A program made the translations under genes and the position numbers. From DATLWN01 sp963764315 (GTDB taxonomy: Bacteria > Pseudomonadota > Zetaproteobacteria > Mariprofundales > Mariprofundaceae): DNA of 64,000 nt. The stretch lies in contig CAVXSB010000002.1 in the NCBI GenBank assembly GCA_963764315.1, forward strand, positions 310,001 to 374,000, written 5' to 3'. Of the stretch, positions 17,354-26,370 are shown in pieces. The stretch's first letter is position 1. Every line of letters starts with the position of its first letter. The notes beneath the pieces were generated by a model. It searched no databases and was not told where the DNA came from. It was given only the letters and a program-made list of their open reading frames with translations.

Positions 17354-19171
17354 ATGTCCCGTAATCTGCGCAATATTGCCATCATCGCCCACGTTGATCA
17401 CGGGAAGACCACCTTGGTGGACGAATTGCTGAAGCAGTCCGGCACCTTTGACGCCCGTGAAGAAGTCAATGAGCGCGTCATGGACTCCAACGATATCGAA
17501 CGCGAGCGCGGTATCACCATCCTGGCCAAGAACACCGCCATTCATTACGGCGACACCCTGATCAACATCGTCGACACGCCGGGACACGCCGACTTCGGCG
17601 GCGAGGTGGAGCGCATCCTGAACATGGTCGACGGCGTGCTGCTGCTGGTCGATGCCCGCGAAGGCCCGATGCCGCAGACCAAGTTCGTCACCTCCAAGGC
17701 GCTGGCGCTGGGCCTGAAGCCGATCGTCGTCATCAACAAGATCGACCGCGAGGGCTCCAACCCGGATGCCGTCGTCGACGCCACCTTCGACCTCTTCGCA
17801 GCGCTTGGCGCCAACGACGAGCAGCTTGATTTCCCCGTCGTCTACGCCTCGGCCAAGAACGGCTATGCCAAGATGGACCTGGCCGAGGAAACCGACAACC
17901 TGGAGTGCCTGTTCCATACCATTCTGGACAAGGTCGCGCCGCCTACGGGCGATTCGGATGCGCCGCTGCAGATGCTGGCCACCACGCTCGACTGGGACGA
18001 TTTCATCGGCCGCATCGTCGTCGGCCGTATCGCCAACGGCCGCGTGCATCAAGGTGAGGAAGTCAGCGTCATGCACGCGGATGGCACCTCCCACAAGACC
18101 AAGATCACCAAGGTGCTCGGCTTCAAGGGCCTGAAGCGCGTCGAGATTCCCGAGGCCGAGGCCGGAGACATCGTCGCCCTGGCCGGCGTCGAGAAGATCA
18201 ATATCGGCGAGACCATCGCCTGCGGCACCAAGCCGATCGCCCTGCCGGTGATCAAGGTGGACGAGCCGACGCTGACCATGGAGCTGCACGTCAACAGCTC
18301 GCCGCTGGCCGGTACCGAAGGCAAGCTTGTCACCACCCGCCAGATTCGCGAGCGGCTGTTCAAGGAAATCCGTACCAACGTGGCCATGAAGGTCGAGGAA
18401 ACCGGTTCGGCCGACATCTACAAGATTTCCGGCCGTGGCGAGCTGCATATCGGCATCCTGCTGGAAAATATGCGCCGCGAAGGCTTCGAGATGGCCGTAT
18501 CCCGCCCGAGCGTCATCATCCGCGTGGTCGATGGCGTCAAGCAGGAACCGTACGAGCACGTCACCGTCGACGTCGATTCCGACTACCAGGGCACGGTGAT
18601 CGAGAAACTGAGCACCCGCGGCGCCGAGATGACCCATATGCAGGCCAATCCGGACGGCACCTCCCGTATCGAATTCCTGGCCCCGACCCGCTCGATGATC
18701 GGATATACCTCCGAGTTCATGACCGATACCAAGGGCACCGGTGTCATGAACCATGTCTTCCACGAATACGGCCCCTACGTCGGCGAGCTGCCGGGCCGCA
18801 AGAACGGCGTACTCGTCTCCATGTCCGATGGCGACTCTGTTGCCTTCGCGCTGTGGAAGCTGCAGGAGCGCGGCAAGATGTTCATCGGTGGCGGCGAGAA
18901 GCTCTACGAGGGCATGATCATCGGCATCCACAGCCGCGACAACGATCTCGTCGTCAATGCCACCAAGGAAAAGAAGCTGACCAACGTCCGCGCCTCGGGC
19001 AAGGACGACGCCATCGACCTGGTGCCGCCGATCAAGTTGACGCTGGAGCGCGCCATCGAGTTCATCGAGGACGACGAGCTGGTCGAGATCACCCCGAAGT
19101 CGATCCGGCTCAGGAAGCGTTTTTTGACGGAAAACGAGCGCAAGCGCGCCACCACCGCAGCCAGGAAGTAA
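17354..19171 (+). CDS. typA: ribosome-associated GTPase TypA/BipA
   Basis: Translational GTPase of 605 aa that binds 70S ribosomes and helps 50S assembly and growth at low temperature or under stress. The G motifs are HVDHGKTTL, ERERGITI, DTPGHADFGGEV and NKIDREGSNPD. An EF-Tu-like domain II, two EF-G-like domains (III and V) and the BipA-specific C-terminus (around RTRSMIGYTSEFMTDTKGTG and the DLVPPIKLTLERAIEFIEDDE segment) follow. The length is standard. The start is the ATG behind CTGAGG. The gene ends at a hairpin shared with the converging small gene. Confidence 0.97.
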   Translation: MSRNLRNIAIIAHVDHGKTTLVDELLKQSGTFDAREEVNERVMDSNDIERERGITILAKNTAIHYGDTLINIVDTPGHADFGGEVERILNMVDGVLLLVDAREGPMPQTKFVTSKALALGLKPIVVINKIDREGSNPDAVVDATFDLFAALGANDEQLDFPVVYASAKNGYAKMDLAEETDNLECLFHTILDKVAPPTGDSDAPLQMLATTLDWDDFIGRIVVGRIANGRVHQGEEVSVMHADGTSHKTKITKVLGFKGLKRVEIPEAEAGDIVALAGVEKINIGETIACGTKPIALPVIKVDEPTLTMELHVNSSPLAGTEGKLVTTRQIRERLFKEIRTNVAMKVEETGSADIYKISGRGELHIGILLENMRREGFEMAVSRPSVIIRVVDGVKQEPYEHVTVDVDSDYQGTVIEKLSTRGAEMTHMQANPDGTSRIEFLAPTRSMIGYTSEFMTDTKGTGVMNHVFHEYGPYVGELPGRKNGVLVSMSDGDSVAFALWKLQERGKMFIGGGEKLYEGMIIGIHSRDNDLVVNATKEKKLTNVRASGKDDAIDLVPPIKLTLERAIEFIEDDELVEITPKSIRLRKRFLTENERKRATTAARK

Positions 19172-19188
19172 GGCCCCGAAAGGGGCTT
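19171..19188. terminator. bidirectional hairpin between convergent genes
   Basis: GCCCC-GAAA-GGGGC with flanking A/T pairs sits directly between the typA stop and the stop of the convergent small gene. The GNRA-type tetraloop and short T-run suit a weak two-way terminator. Confidence 0.6.
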
Positions 19189-19507
19189 AGGCCTCGTCCG
19201 GCTCCGCGTTGCGAAGCAGGTCGAGAAGCCTGTCGGCGGATACCCGGCATCCCTGCTCCTGCACCGACCATACCCGGATCTTCTTGGCGGCCTGACGGGC
19301 CAAGGGTATCCATTTTTCGGGGGCGGTGGCGAGGCCGCGCTCGACCTCGGTCACGAAATACGACGCTGCCGCCTCCATGGGCTTCACGCCCTGGGCCTTG
19401 CTCCGCTTGATGGTGTCGAACATCGCGTCCTCATCCGCCTTCTGGTGATGGATGATGGAGCTTTCGAGCTCCGAAAGCGCCGTCATAAAGCGAGAAGCGT
19501 AGAACAT
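19187..19507 (-). CDS. small protein of unknown function
   Basis: Protein of 106 aa, helix-rich and without signal peptide or membrane segment. An N-terminal block MTALSELESSIIHHQKADEDAMF precedes a central AAASYFVTEVERGLATAPEKW region and an acidic tail. The ATG at 19507 has a GGGAGG site eight bases upstream, which supports translation. I recognise no family. It converges on typA and is divergent from the small Cys4 gene at 19658. Confidence 0.7.
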   Translation of the reverse strand: MFYASRFMTALSELESSIIHHQKADEDAMFDTIKRSKAQGVKPMEAAASYFVTEVERGLATAPEKWIPLARQAAKKIRVWSVQEQGCRVSADRLLDLLRNAEPDEA

Positions 19508-19657
19508 GCCTTAACCTCCCTGTTCCCCTAGCTTGGCCTTACTCAGGGGCATCCAACCATATTGGACTTGTGCCGGCGAATCCAGATTTGGGCAGGCCTT
19601 GCCGTAAGCCCGGCCATGCGTTAAGCATTGGGCAATACCCGACCCCAGGAGGCTCGC

Positions 19658-19855
19658 ATGCTGCTCAGCCAGATTCAGGAACAGGCCAGAAACCTTGGCC
19701 TTCGCCCCGCCGCGAGGATGCGCAAGGCGGATCTGATCCGTACGGTCCAGACCGCAGAGGGAAATTCACCCTGTTTTGGTGCCGAATGGCGATTCTCCTG
19801 CGAGCAGCAGGATTGCGCCTGGCGACAGGACTGCCTGAAGAAGCATCCCGGCTAG
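19658..19855 (+). CDS. small helical plus four-cysteine protein (Rho-N/SAP-like), paralogue 1
   Basis: Protein of 65 aa. The first 35 residues form a short helix-turn-helix-like region (IQEQARNLGLRPAARMRKAD then LIRTVQ) resembling SAP or Rho N-terminal modules. The rest carries PCF-x4-W-x3-C-x4-C-x5-C, four cysteines that could bind zinc or an Fe-S cluster. An AGGAGG site precedes the ATG. It is clearly paralogous to the product of 52586-52801: the LG-R-A, LI, EG, PCF, W, C, C, R, C and final PG positions align without gaps through the cysteine region. Cytoplasmic, possibly nucleic-acid-binding by inference only. Confidence 0.75.
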   Translation: MLLSQIQEQARNLGLRPAARMRKADLIRTVQTAEGNSPCFGAEWRFSCEQQDCAWRQDCLKKHPG

Positions 19856-19944
19856 CCCGCGCCGCGCCGACAGGGTTGCCCGGCGGTTGCATTCCGGGCT
19901 GCGGCTGCTTACTTTGACGCACATCCCCGCATAAAGGATTATCC

Positions 19945-20772
19945 ATGGATACCCTGCACCTGCTGCTGATGGCCATCATGCAAGGCATCAGCGAACTGTT
20001 CCCGATAAGCAGTCTCGGCCACAGCGTGTTGGTGCCGGCGCTGCTGCATTGGCCCATCGACCGCGAATCCGCCTGGTTCCTGCCCTTCATCGTGGTGCTG
20101 CACCTGGGCACCGCCGTCGCCCTGCTGATCTATTTCCGTCAGGACTGGTTCAGGCTATTCGGCGGCCTGTGGCGTGCCCGCGGGGGCACGGACAACCCGG
20201 ATGCGCGCCTGTTCTGGCTGCTCGTCGTCGGCACGGTCCCGGCCGGCATCCTGGGCCTGTTGCTCGAGCACCGGATACGCGGCCTGTTCGGCAGCTTCGC
20301 CATCGTCGCCGCCTTTCTGGCCATCAACGGCCTGATGTTGATCTGGGGGGACCGGATGAAACATCGTCGGGCCCGCCACCGGCTGGAGGATCTGAGCTGG
20401 ATCAAGGCCTTCGCCATCGGCTGCGCGCAGGCGCTGGCGCTGATCCCCGGCATGTCCCGCTCGGGGGCCAGCCTGATCGCCGGTCTGGCCGCAGGCCTCG
20501 GATACGATGCCGCCGCGCGCATGTCCTTCCTGCTGGCCACGCCAATCATCACCGCCGCCGGCGTACTGGAGGTGCCGAAGCTGTTGCGCCACGCCGACCA
20601 GGCACCGATGGGCACCATCCTGATCAGCGGCGTGCTGGCCGGCATCTTCGCCTACCTGAGCACCTGGTTCCTGATGCGCTATTTCCGCAGCCACGAGGTT
20701 AAGGCGCTCAGGCCCTTCGGCATCTATTGCCTGGTGCTGGGCCTGGGCGCACTGGCGCTGCACGGCATCTAG
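19945..20772 (+). CDS. uppP: undecaprenyl-diphosphatase, variant subfamily
   Basis: Integral membrane phosphatase of 275 aa with about seven to eight transmembrane helices that regenerates undecaprenyl phosphate for peptidoglycan and other glycan export. The two signature regions are present in variant form: GISELFPISSLGH in place of the usual E-F-L-P-[IV]-SSSGH, and PGMSRSGASLIAGLAAG. The catalytic Glu, Ser, His and Arg positions appear retained. It stands alone between the small Cys4 gene and a convergent cyclophilin gene. A second, canonical UppP/BacA or a PAP2-type enzyme could exist elsewhere. Confidence 0.88.
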   Translation: MDTLHLLLMAIMQGISELFPISSLGHSVLVPALLHWPIDRESAWFLPFIVVLHLGTAVALLIYFRQDWFRLFGGLWRARGGTDNPDARLFWLLVVGTVPAGILGLLLEHRIRGLFGSFAIVAAFLAINGLMLIWGDRMKHRRARHRLEDLSWIKAFAIGCAQALALIPGMSRSGASLIAGLAAGLGYDAAARMSFLLATPIITAAGVLEVPKLLRHADQAPMGTILISGVLAGIFAYLSTWFLMRYFRSHEVKALRPFGIYCLVLGLGALALHGI

Positions 20773-20787
20773 GAACAGCCGTCCCCG

Positions 20788-21264
20788 TCAGGGAAGCAGC
20801 GTGGCCTTGTTGATGACGCTGCCGTTCTTCACCTGATCGATCAGATCCATGCCCTCGGTGACCTCGCCGAACACCGTATACTGCCCGTCCAGATGCGGCT
20901 GCGGCCCGTAGCAGATATAGAACTGGCTGCCGGCCGAATCGGGGTCGGAGGTGCGTGCCATGGCCACGGTGCCGCGTACATGCTTCGTGGCGTTGAACTC
21001 GGCCTTGATACGGTAGCCCGGGCCACCGGCGCCGGTGCCGTCCGGATCGCCGCCCTGGGCCATGAAGCCCGGGATGACGCGGTGAAAGGTCAAGCCGTCG
21101 TAGAAGCCTTCGGACACGAGCACCTTGAAGCTGGCCACCGTGTTCGGCGCCACCTCTGGCAATAGCCGGATCGTCACCGTGCCTCCGTCGAGCGCCAATT
21201 GCACCTGGCTGCCTTCGGGGATGCCGGAATCGGTGGCCAGCGGGGCCTTCTTCGGAATGCTCAT
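20788..21264 (-). CDS. ppiB: peptidyl-prolyl cis-trans isomerase, cyclophilin type
   Basis: Cytoplasmic cyclophilin of 158 aa, without signal peptide. The catalytic core reads FHRVIPGFMAQGGD, followed by the GTGAGGPGYRIKAEF loop, VAMART..PDSAGSQFYI, and YTVFGEVTEGMDLID. The residue usually occupied by a tryptophan in human CypA is not Trp here (PHLDGQ), as in many bacterial enzymes. The ATG at 21264 (MSIPKK) has GGAGAG just upstream. Downstream of truB with an 11-base gap, so likely cotranscribed at the end of the infB operon. Confidence 0.92.
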   Translation of the reverse strand: MSIPKKAPLATDSGIPEGSQVQLALDGGTVTIRLLPEVAPNTVASFKVLVSEGFYDGLTFHRVIPGFMAQGGDPDGTGAGGPGYRIKAEFNATKHVRGTVAMARTSDPDSAGSQFYICYGPQPHLDGQYTVFGEVTEGMDLIDQVKNGSVINKATLLP

Positions 21265-21275
21265 CGTTCTCTCCT

Positions 21276-22196
21276 TCATCGCAGATAATGTTGCTGGGCG
21301 GATGGCAAAAGCCGGCCCGGATGCAGCACCGGATATCCGCCCTCGTTCGGCTGCAACTCGGCCGTACCGAGCAGTATGCCGTCCCCCTCCACAGCGACAA
21401 GCCCGGCCGCAATCGGGACATCATCCCCCATGGGCAGGCGTTGCCCCTGCATGAAACGGCGGGCAAATTCCTCGTCCAGCCTGACGACCGGCAACCCTCG
21501 CAGCCAGGTAGCAATCGGCACCAGCGCCGATGCAGGGGCATTCATCAATTGTTCCGGGGTCACCATCATCGTCGCGGGCCAGCCGCCGGTACTGAGCCGA
21601 CGCAGCGCCACCACGCAACCGCCGCAGCCCAGGGTCTCGCCGATATCGCGCGCCAGGGCGCGGACGTAGGTGCCCTTGGAGCAGCGCACCGTCAGCGCCA
21701 GCGTCGGCCAGTCATAGCGCACCAACTCCAGGGTCAGTATCTGCACCTGCCGCGCGGCCAATTCGACATGCTCCCCGCGCCGGGCCATTGCGTGCGCCCG
21801 CTTGCCCTCGACGCGCAGGGCCGAATATTGCGGCGGCACCTGCGCATAGCTTCCCCGAAACTGCTCCAGCGCAGCCTGGACCTGAGCCGGCGACGGAGGG
21901 GTGTCGAAGCGGGCCAGGGTCTCGCCCTCGGCATCCAGGGTATCGGTCTGATAGCTCAGGTCGATAGTGACGGCATAGGTCTTTTCGGCGGAAAGGCCGA
22001 GCTCGGCGAAGCGCGTGGCCTCGCCCAACAGGATCGGCAGCATGCCGGTGGCCATCGGATCGAGGGTGCCGGCATGCCCGGCCTTCAGCCTCGGCCTGCC
22101 GCTACCGCCGAACAGGCGGGCCACCTCGTTTACGGCCCGACGCGAGGTCCAGCCCTGCGGTTTGTCGAGGAAGACGATGCCGGAAACCAATGCCAT
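21276..22196 (-). CDS. truB: tRNA pseudouridine(55) synthase
   Basis: Enzyme of 306 aa that converts U55 of the T-arm of tRNAs to pseudouridine. The N-terminal LDKPQGWTS motif, catalytic aspartate in GHAGTLDPMATG, YQTDTLDAEG, PPQYSALRVEGKRAH and CSKGTYVRALARDIG are all intact. A C-terminal PUA-like region follows (FMQGQRLPMGDDV..). It is preceded on the same strand by the DHH phosphoesterase with a three-base gap. The usual rpsO does not follow; a cyclophilin gene does. Confidence 0.97.
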   Translation of the reverse strand: MALVSGIVFLDKPQGWTSRRAVNEVARLFGGSGRPRLKAGHAGTLDPMATGMLPILLGEATRFAELGLSAEKTYAVTIDLSYQTDTLDAEGETLARFDTPPSPAQVQAALEQFRGSYAQVPPQYSALRVEGKRAHAMARRGEHVELAARQVQILTLELVRYDWPTLALTVRCSKGTYVRALARDIGETLGCGGCVVALRRLSTGGWPATMMVTPEQLMNAPASALVPIATWLRGLPVVRLDEEFARRFMQGQRLPMGDDVPIAAGLVAVEGDGILLGTAELQPNEGGYPVLHPGRLLPSAQQHYLR

Positions 22197-22199
22197 GCC

Positions 22200-23180
22200 C
22201 TATCGGAACAGGCCGTCGATCTCCGTCTGCAGCCGAAGCAGCACGGCATCGCGTTCGCCGTGCAGGGTGCAGCCGGCCGCATAGCGATGGCCGCCACCGC
22301 CGAGCGATGCGGCCAGGGCGCCGACATCCGTCGCCTTGCCCCGGAAGCTGACCTTCCAGGCCCCGTTCCCTTCCGGACGCAGGAACACGGAGACATCCAC
22401 CCCGGCGATGGCGCGCCCGTAGTCGATCAGTCCCTCGGTATCCTCGACATCGCCACCGGTAGCCGTGTACATCCCCTGATCCACGCAGAGCCAGGCCGAA
22501 CGCCCTTCGTTACGTAATGCAAGGGTCTGCAGGCAGCGGCGCAGCAAATCCATGCCTTCGTAGCGCTGTGCCTCATAGATGCTGCGTGCCGCCAGACCCG
22601 GATCGGCGCCGACCTCGATCATCTCAGCGGCCAGGCGAAGCACCTCGGGGGTGACGGTGGACAGCCGGAAGCTGTGGGTATCGGTCAGCAGGGTCACATA
22701 GATGGCCATCGCCGCCCGGGAGGACAGCGACAGGTGCATATGGCGGATCAGCGCATGCGCGAGCACGCCCGTGGCGCAGGCTCCGGCATCGACGAGGTTG
22801 ATATCGCCGAAGCGGGTATTGCTGGCATGGTGGTCGATGTTGATCAGGCGCCTGCCGGCAAAGAAGCCGTCGTCCATGCCCAAACGGCTGCGGGCACCGG
22901 CATCCAGACTGACGATCAGGTCGATGTCGTCCAGATGCGGCACAGGCTTGCCGGCGCTGACCCGGTCGGCTCCGGCCAGAAAATGGTACAGGCGCGGTAC
23001 ACCATCCCGATTGTGCATCGATACAGGAATATCGGCGTCGGCCAAGGCGTCGTAGAGGGCCAACTGGGCACCGATGCCGTCGCCATCCGGGTTGCGGTGC
23101 GTGATCAGGAGCACGCCGCGGCTTTCGCGAATAGCTGTTGCGGCTTGCTGCCAGTCGGCATCGGCGACGGCCGGGGTCAT
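22200..23180 (-). CDS. DHH-family phosphoesterase (NrnA-like)
   Basis: Protein of 326 aa with the DHH domain (ITHRNPDGDGIGAQLAL; IVSLDAGARSRLG; the DHHASNTRFGDINLVD block) and the C-terminal DHHA1 domain ending in GGGGHRYAAG. These are features of bifunctional oligoribonuclease/pAp phosphatases, which degrade very short RNAs or linear dinucleotides such as pGpG. It sits between rbfA and truB, the same interval used by nrnA in many Firmicutes and Thermus-type genomes. That suggests a role in RNA recycling tied to translation. With GGDEF genes in the window, pGpG hydrolysis is an attractive but unproven possibility. Confidence 0.88.
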   Translation of the reverse strand: MTPAVADADWQQAATAIRESRGVLLITHRNPDGDGIGAQLALYDALADADIPVSMHNRDGVPRLYHFLAGADRVSAGKPVPHLDDIDLIVSLDAGARSRLGMDDGFFAGRRLINIDHHASNTRFGDINLVDAGACATGVLAHALIRHMHLSLSSRAAMAIYVTLLTDTHSFRLSTVTPEVLRLAAEMIEVGADPGLAARSIYEAQRYEGMDLLRRCLQTLALRNEGRSAWLCVDQGMYTATGGDVEDTEGLIDYGRAIAGVDVSVFLRPEGNGAWKVSFRGKATDVGALAASLGGGGHRYAAGCTLHGERDAVLLRLQTEIDGLFR

Positions 23181-23527
23181 GCCCCTTCGCCAAGGCGTTT
23201 GAGGATATCCAGCACCTTACCGCCCTCATCGAAGGGCTCGTCCCAGAAGAAGCGGATGGTGGGCAGGCGGCGACGTGGCAGGGCCCGACGCAGCTCGTGC
23301 ATGAAATGCCCCGCCAGTTTGTTCAGCGAGCGCACGCAGGCCTCGCTGTCGATCTCGCCGCCACGATGCACCCACACGCGCAACAGGTGGTTGTGGTGTG
23401 CCGCCTCCACGCGCGTGATACCGATACCGACCAGGCGCGGATCGCTGATCTCCCGGTGCATCAACGTGGTCAGCAGACGATGAATGTCTGCGTGCAGGCG
23501 GCGCTGGCTGGGGGTACTCGCTTGCAT
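23177..23527 (-). CDS. rbfA: 30S ribosome-binding factor
   Basis: Protein of 116 aa with the KH-like fold of RbfA, which assists late 30S maturation near the 16S 5' helix and in cold adaptation. Recognisable blocks are the N-terminal helix, LTTLMHREISDPRLVGIGITRVE and the C-terminal LPTIRFFWDEPFDEG segment; in most RbfA proteins the equivalent reads LRFxxDxSxxxG. The ATG at 23527 lies eight bases after the infB stop. Its last four bases overlap the DHH gene start region, consistent with one operon. Confidence 0.93.
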   Translation of the reverse strand: MQASTPSQRRLHADIHRLLTTLMHREISDPRLVGIGITRVEAAHHNHLLRVWVHRGGEIDSEACVRSLNKLAGHFMHELRRALPRRRLPTIRFFWDEPFDEGGKVLDILKRLGEGA

Positions 23528-23535
23528 ACCCGGCG

Positions 23536-26352
23536 CTACAGCTTCGCCGCCACTTCCTCGATGATGTAGAACTCGAAGGTGTCGCCGACCTTGATGTCGT
23601 TGAACTTCTCGACACCGATACCGCACTCGTAGCCGCTTCGAACCTCTTTGACGTCGTCCTTGAAGCGACGCAGCGAAGACAGCAGGCCATCGTAGACGAG
23701 CACGCCGTCGCGCAGCACGCGCACTCCGGCGTTGCGCTCCACATGGCCGTCGGTGACGTAGCAGCCGGCAATCACGCCCTGCTTCGGCACACTGAAGATT
23801 TCGCGCACATCGGCAGATCCGATGACCTTCTCCACCTTCTCCGGTGTCAGCGTCCCTTCCATCGCCGCCTTCATGTCGTCGATGGCCTCGTAGATGATCT
23901 TGTAGAAGCGCACGTCCACGCCATCGGCCTCGGCCAGCTTCTTGGCCTTCGACTCCGGACGCACGTTGAAGCCGATGATGATGGCATTCGAGGCCGAGGC
24001 CAGCATGATATCGGACTCGGTGATACCGCCGATGGCCTTGTGCACGACGCGCACGGTGACCTCTTCGGTACCCAGCTTGTTCAGAGAGTCGGCCAGCGCG
24101 TCGATGGAGCCGCTGACGTCACCCTTGATCAACACATTGACCTGCTTCGGACGATCGGCCGCCACACCGGCGAACAGATCCTCCATGCTGACGCGATTTG
24201 CCACATCGTCGGCGACACCCGCCTCACGCAGCTTGTCCGTGCGGAAGCGGATGATGTCGCGGGCCTGGCGCTCGGTTTCGACGACGTGCATCTCCTGGCC
24301 GGCATCGGGGACCGACTCCAGGCCGAGAACCTCGGCCGGAACGGACGGGCCGGCGGTGCGGTGCTGCACGCCGTTCTCATCGATCAGGGCACGGATGCGT
24401 CCCATCACCGAACCGGCGACGACGATGTCCCCGGTCTTGAAGGTACCCGTCTTGACCAGCACCGTGGCCACCGGACCGCGTCCGCGATCGAGCCTGGCCT
24501 CGATGATAATGCCCCGCCCCGGACGATCCGGGTTCGCCTTCAGTTCCAGCACCTCGGATTGCAGGGCCAGCATCTCCAGCAGGTCGTCGAGACCCTGGCC
24601 GGTCTTGGCCGACACCTCGACGAAGATCGTATCGCCGCCCCAATCCTCGGAGATCAGGTTCAACTCGGACAACTGCCGTTTGACGTTGTCCGGATTGGCC
24701 CCTTCAACATCCATCTTGTTGATGGCGACAATGATAGGCACGTCGGCGGCGCGCGCATGGTTCAACGCCTCCACCGTCTGCGGCTTGACGCCATCGTCGG
24801 CCGCCACCACCAACACCACCACATCAGTCAGACTTGCACCGCGGGCACGCAGGCTGGTGAAGGCCTCATGACCCGGCGTATCAACAAAGACGACACGCTT
24901 GCCATCGGAAAGCTTGGCCATATAGGCGCCGATATGCTGGGTGATACCACCGGCCTCGCCCTCGGCGATGGAGGCCTTGCGGATGGCATCGAGGATCGAG
25001 GTCTTGCCGTGATCGACATGGCCCATGACCACGACGACCGGCGGCCTCGGCTTCATGTTCGTATCGTCATCATTCTCATCCTTGAACAGCACGTCCTCGA
25101 CGGCGGCACGGTTGATGAGCTTCGGCGTATGACCGAACTCCTCGACGATCAGCACCGCGGTATCGGCATCGATGCTTTCGTTGGTCGTGACCGGAATACC
25201 CATATCGAACAACTGCTTAACCACCTCGCCGCTCTTCACGGCCATGCGGGAGGCCAGCTCGCCGACAACGATCGGATCCGTAATTTCCACGTCTCGCTTG
25301 ACGAAATACTCGTGGTCCTTGTCGATCATGTTCTTGCGGAAGCGCTTGCGATCACCGCGCGCCAGGCGCGCCATGCGCTCCTCTTCCTCCTCGGTGAGCA
25401 CGATATGACGCTTCTCGGCATACTCGCGCATGGCTGCCTTCTCACCGGGATTCAGACGACGCTTGCCTCGGATGGGCTGGGGGCCACCTGGGCCTCGGCG
25501 TTTGGCCGCATCTCCGCTGGGAGCCATGGCATCGGGAGAAACCGCCACCGATGGGGTGCGGCGCGGGCCGATGCCACCGGCTGGGCGTTGCTGCGGGCGG
25601 GCGCCGCGCGGACCGTCGGGACGGTTCTGGTTGCGCTCGTCTTTGATGCGAGCCTCGATCTCTTTGAGCGTGGAGCGCGGAGCCCGGGAAGCGGCGATCT
25701 GGGCCGGGGTCAGGGTGCGGCGGATAGTCGTGCGCGGCCCTGCGTTCTGTGGACGCCCCCCCTCGCGCGGCCTGCGATCTTCGGGTCGAGCTGGACGTTG
25801 TGCCGGCCGTTGTGCCGCCGGCCGTTCGGTCGGTCGTGCAGCCGGTCGTGCAGCCTCGACCGGGCGTGGTGCCTCGGTTGGGCGCACCGGTTGAGCCTCA
25901 GGGGCGGCGGCAGCGGGCGCGGCGGCCTCGGCCTGGCGTGCGGCCTGGCGCTGTTGCTCCAGGGCACTCTCGGCCCGCTCGGCCGGACTCATGGCCTCCT
26001 TGGGCTTCGGCTCGGAAGCGGGTGCGGCCTCGGCAGTTCCGGGCATCCCCGGGCGACGGCGGCGTCGCACCTCCACCTGCACGGTATGGCCTCTGCCCTC
26101 GACATTGCCGCCGGCACGGGACTGCCCGGCCACCATCGGCTTGTTTAGGGTCAGGGTCTTCTTTCCATCGGGTTTATTCACAGACGCTTCCTTCCTGGTC
26201 TTCAGATAGGCAGTGATCTTCTTACGGTCGCCGTCATCCAGTTTGACAGTTGGCCCGGAGGCCGCAACGCCGCACGATGAGGCGGCGCGCTGCACCTCGG
26301 CAACATCGAGCTCCAGCTCTTTCGCCAAATCAAGGATGCGTATATCCGACAT
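23536..26352 (-). CDS. infB: translation initiation factor IF-2
   Basis: GTPase of 938 aa that brings fMet-tRNA to the 30S subunit and promotes subunit joining. The N-terminal IF2-N module (MSDIRILDLAKELELDVAEV) is followed by a long low-complexity linker rich in Arg, Pro and Ala (roughly residues 90-300). The G domain has VVVMGHVDHGKTSILD, VDTPGHEAF and INKMD, and beta-barrel domains and the C2 initiator-tRNA-binding domain end the protein. The linker accounts for the size being larger than E. coli IF2-1 (890). Internal in-frame starts could give shorter isoforms, as in E. coli, but I cannot decide that here. Confidence 0.97.
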   Translation of the reverse strand: MSDIRILDLAKELELDVAEVQRAASSCGVAASGPTVKLDDGDRKKITAYLKTRKEASVNKPDGKKTLTLNKPMVAGQSRAGGNVEGRGHTVQVEVRRRRRPGMPGTAEAAPASEPKPKEAMSPAERAESALEQQRQAARQAEAAAPAAAAPEAQPVRPTEAPRPVEAARPAARPTERPAAQRPAQRPARPEDRRPREGGRPQNAGPRTTIRRTLTPAQIAASRAPRSTLKEIEARIKDERNQNRPDGPRGARPQQRPAGGIGPRRTPSVAVSPDAMAPSGDAAKRRGPGGPQPIRGKRRLNPGEKAAMREYAEKRHIVLTEEEEERMARLARGDRKRFRKNMIDKDHEYFVKRDVEITDPIVVGELASRMAVKSGEVVKQLFDMGIPVTTNESIDADTAVLIVEEFGHTPKLINRAAVEDVLFKDENDDDTNMKPRPPVVVVMGHVDHGKTSILDAIRKASIAEGEAGGITQHIGAYMAKLSDGKRVVFVDTPGHEAFTSLRARGASLTDVVVLVVAADDGVKPQTVEALNHARAADVPIIVAINKMDVEGANPDNVKRQLSELNLISEDWGGDTIFVEVSAKTGQGLDDLLEMLALQSEVLELKANPDRPGRGIIIEARLDRGRGPVATVLVKTGTFKTGDIVVAGSVMGRIRALIDENGVQHRTAGPSVPAEVLGLESVPDAGQEMHVVETERQARDIIRFRTDKLREAGVADDVANRVSMEDLFAGVAADRPKQVNVLIKGDVSGSIDALADSLNKLGTEEVTVRVVHKAIGGITESDIMLASASNAIIIGFNVRPESKAKKLAEADGVDVRFYKIIYEAIDDMKAAMEGTLTPEKVEKVIGSADVREIFSVPKQGVIAGCYVTDGHVERNAGVRVLRDGVLVYDGLLSSLRRFKDDVKEVRSGYECGIGVEKFNDIKVGDTFEFYIIEEVAAKL

Positions 26353-26370
26353 AAGACCGTATCACTCCAT

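Noticed and set aside
17336..18931. Long minus-strand frame opposite typA
   Set aside because: Shadow of the BipA coding strand; no ribosome site, no family resemblance.
23743..26148. Long plus-strand open frame (801 codons) opposite infB
   Set aside because: Antisense of the IF-2 G domain and linker; rich in His, Arg and Gln with no motif.
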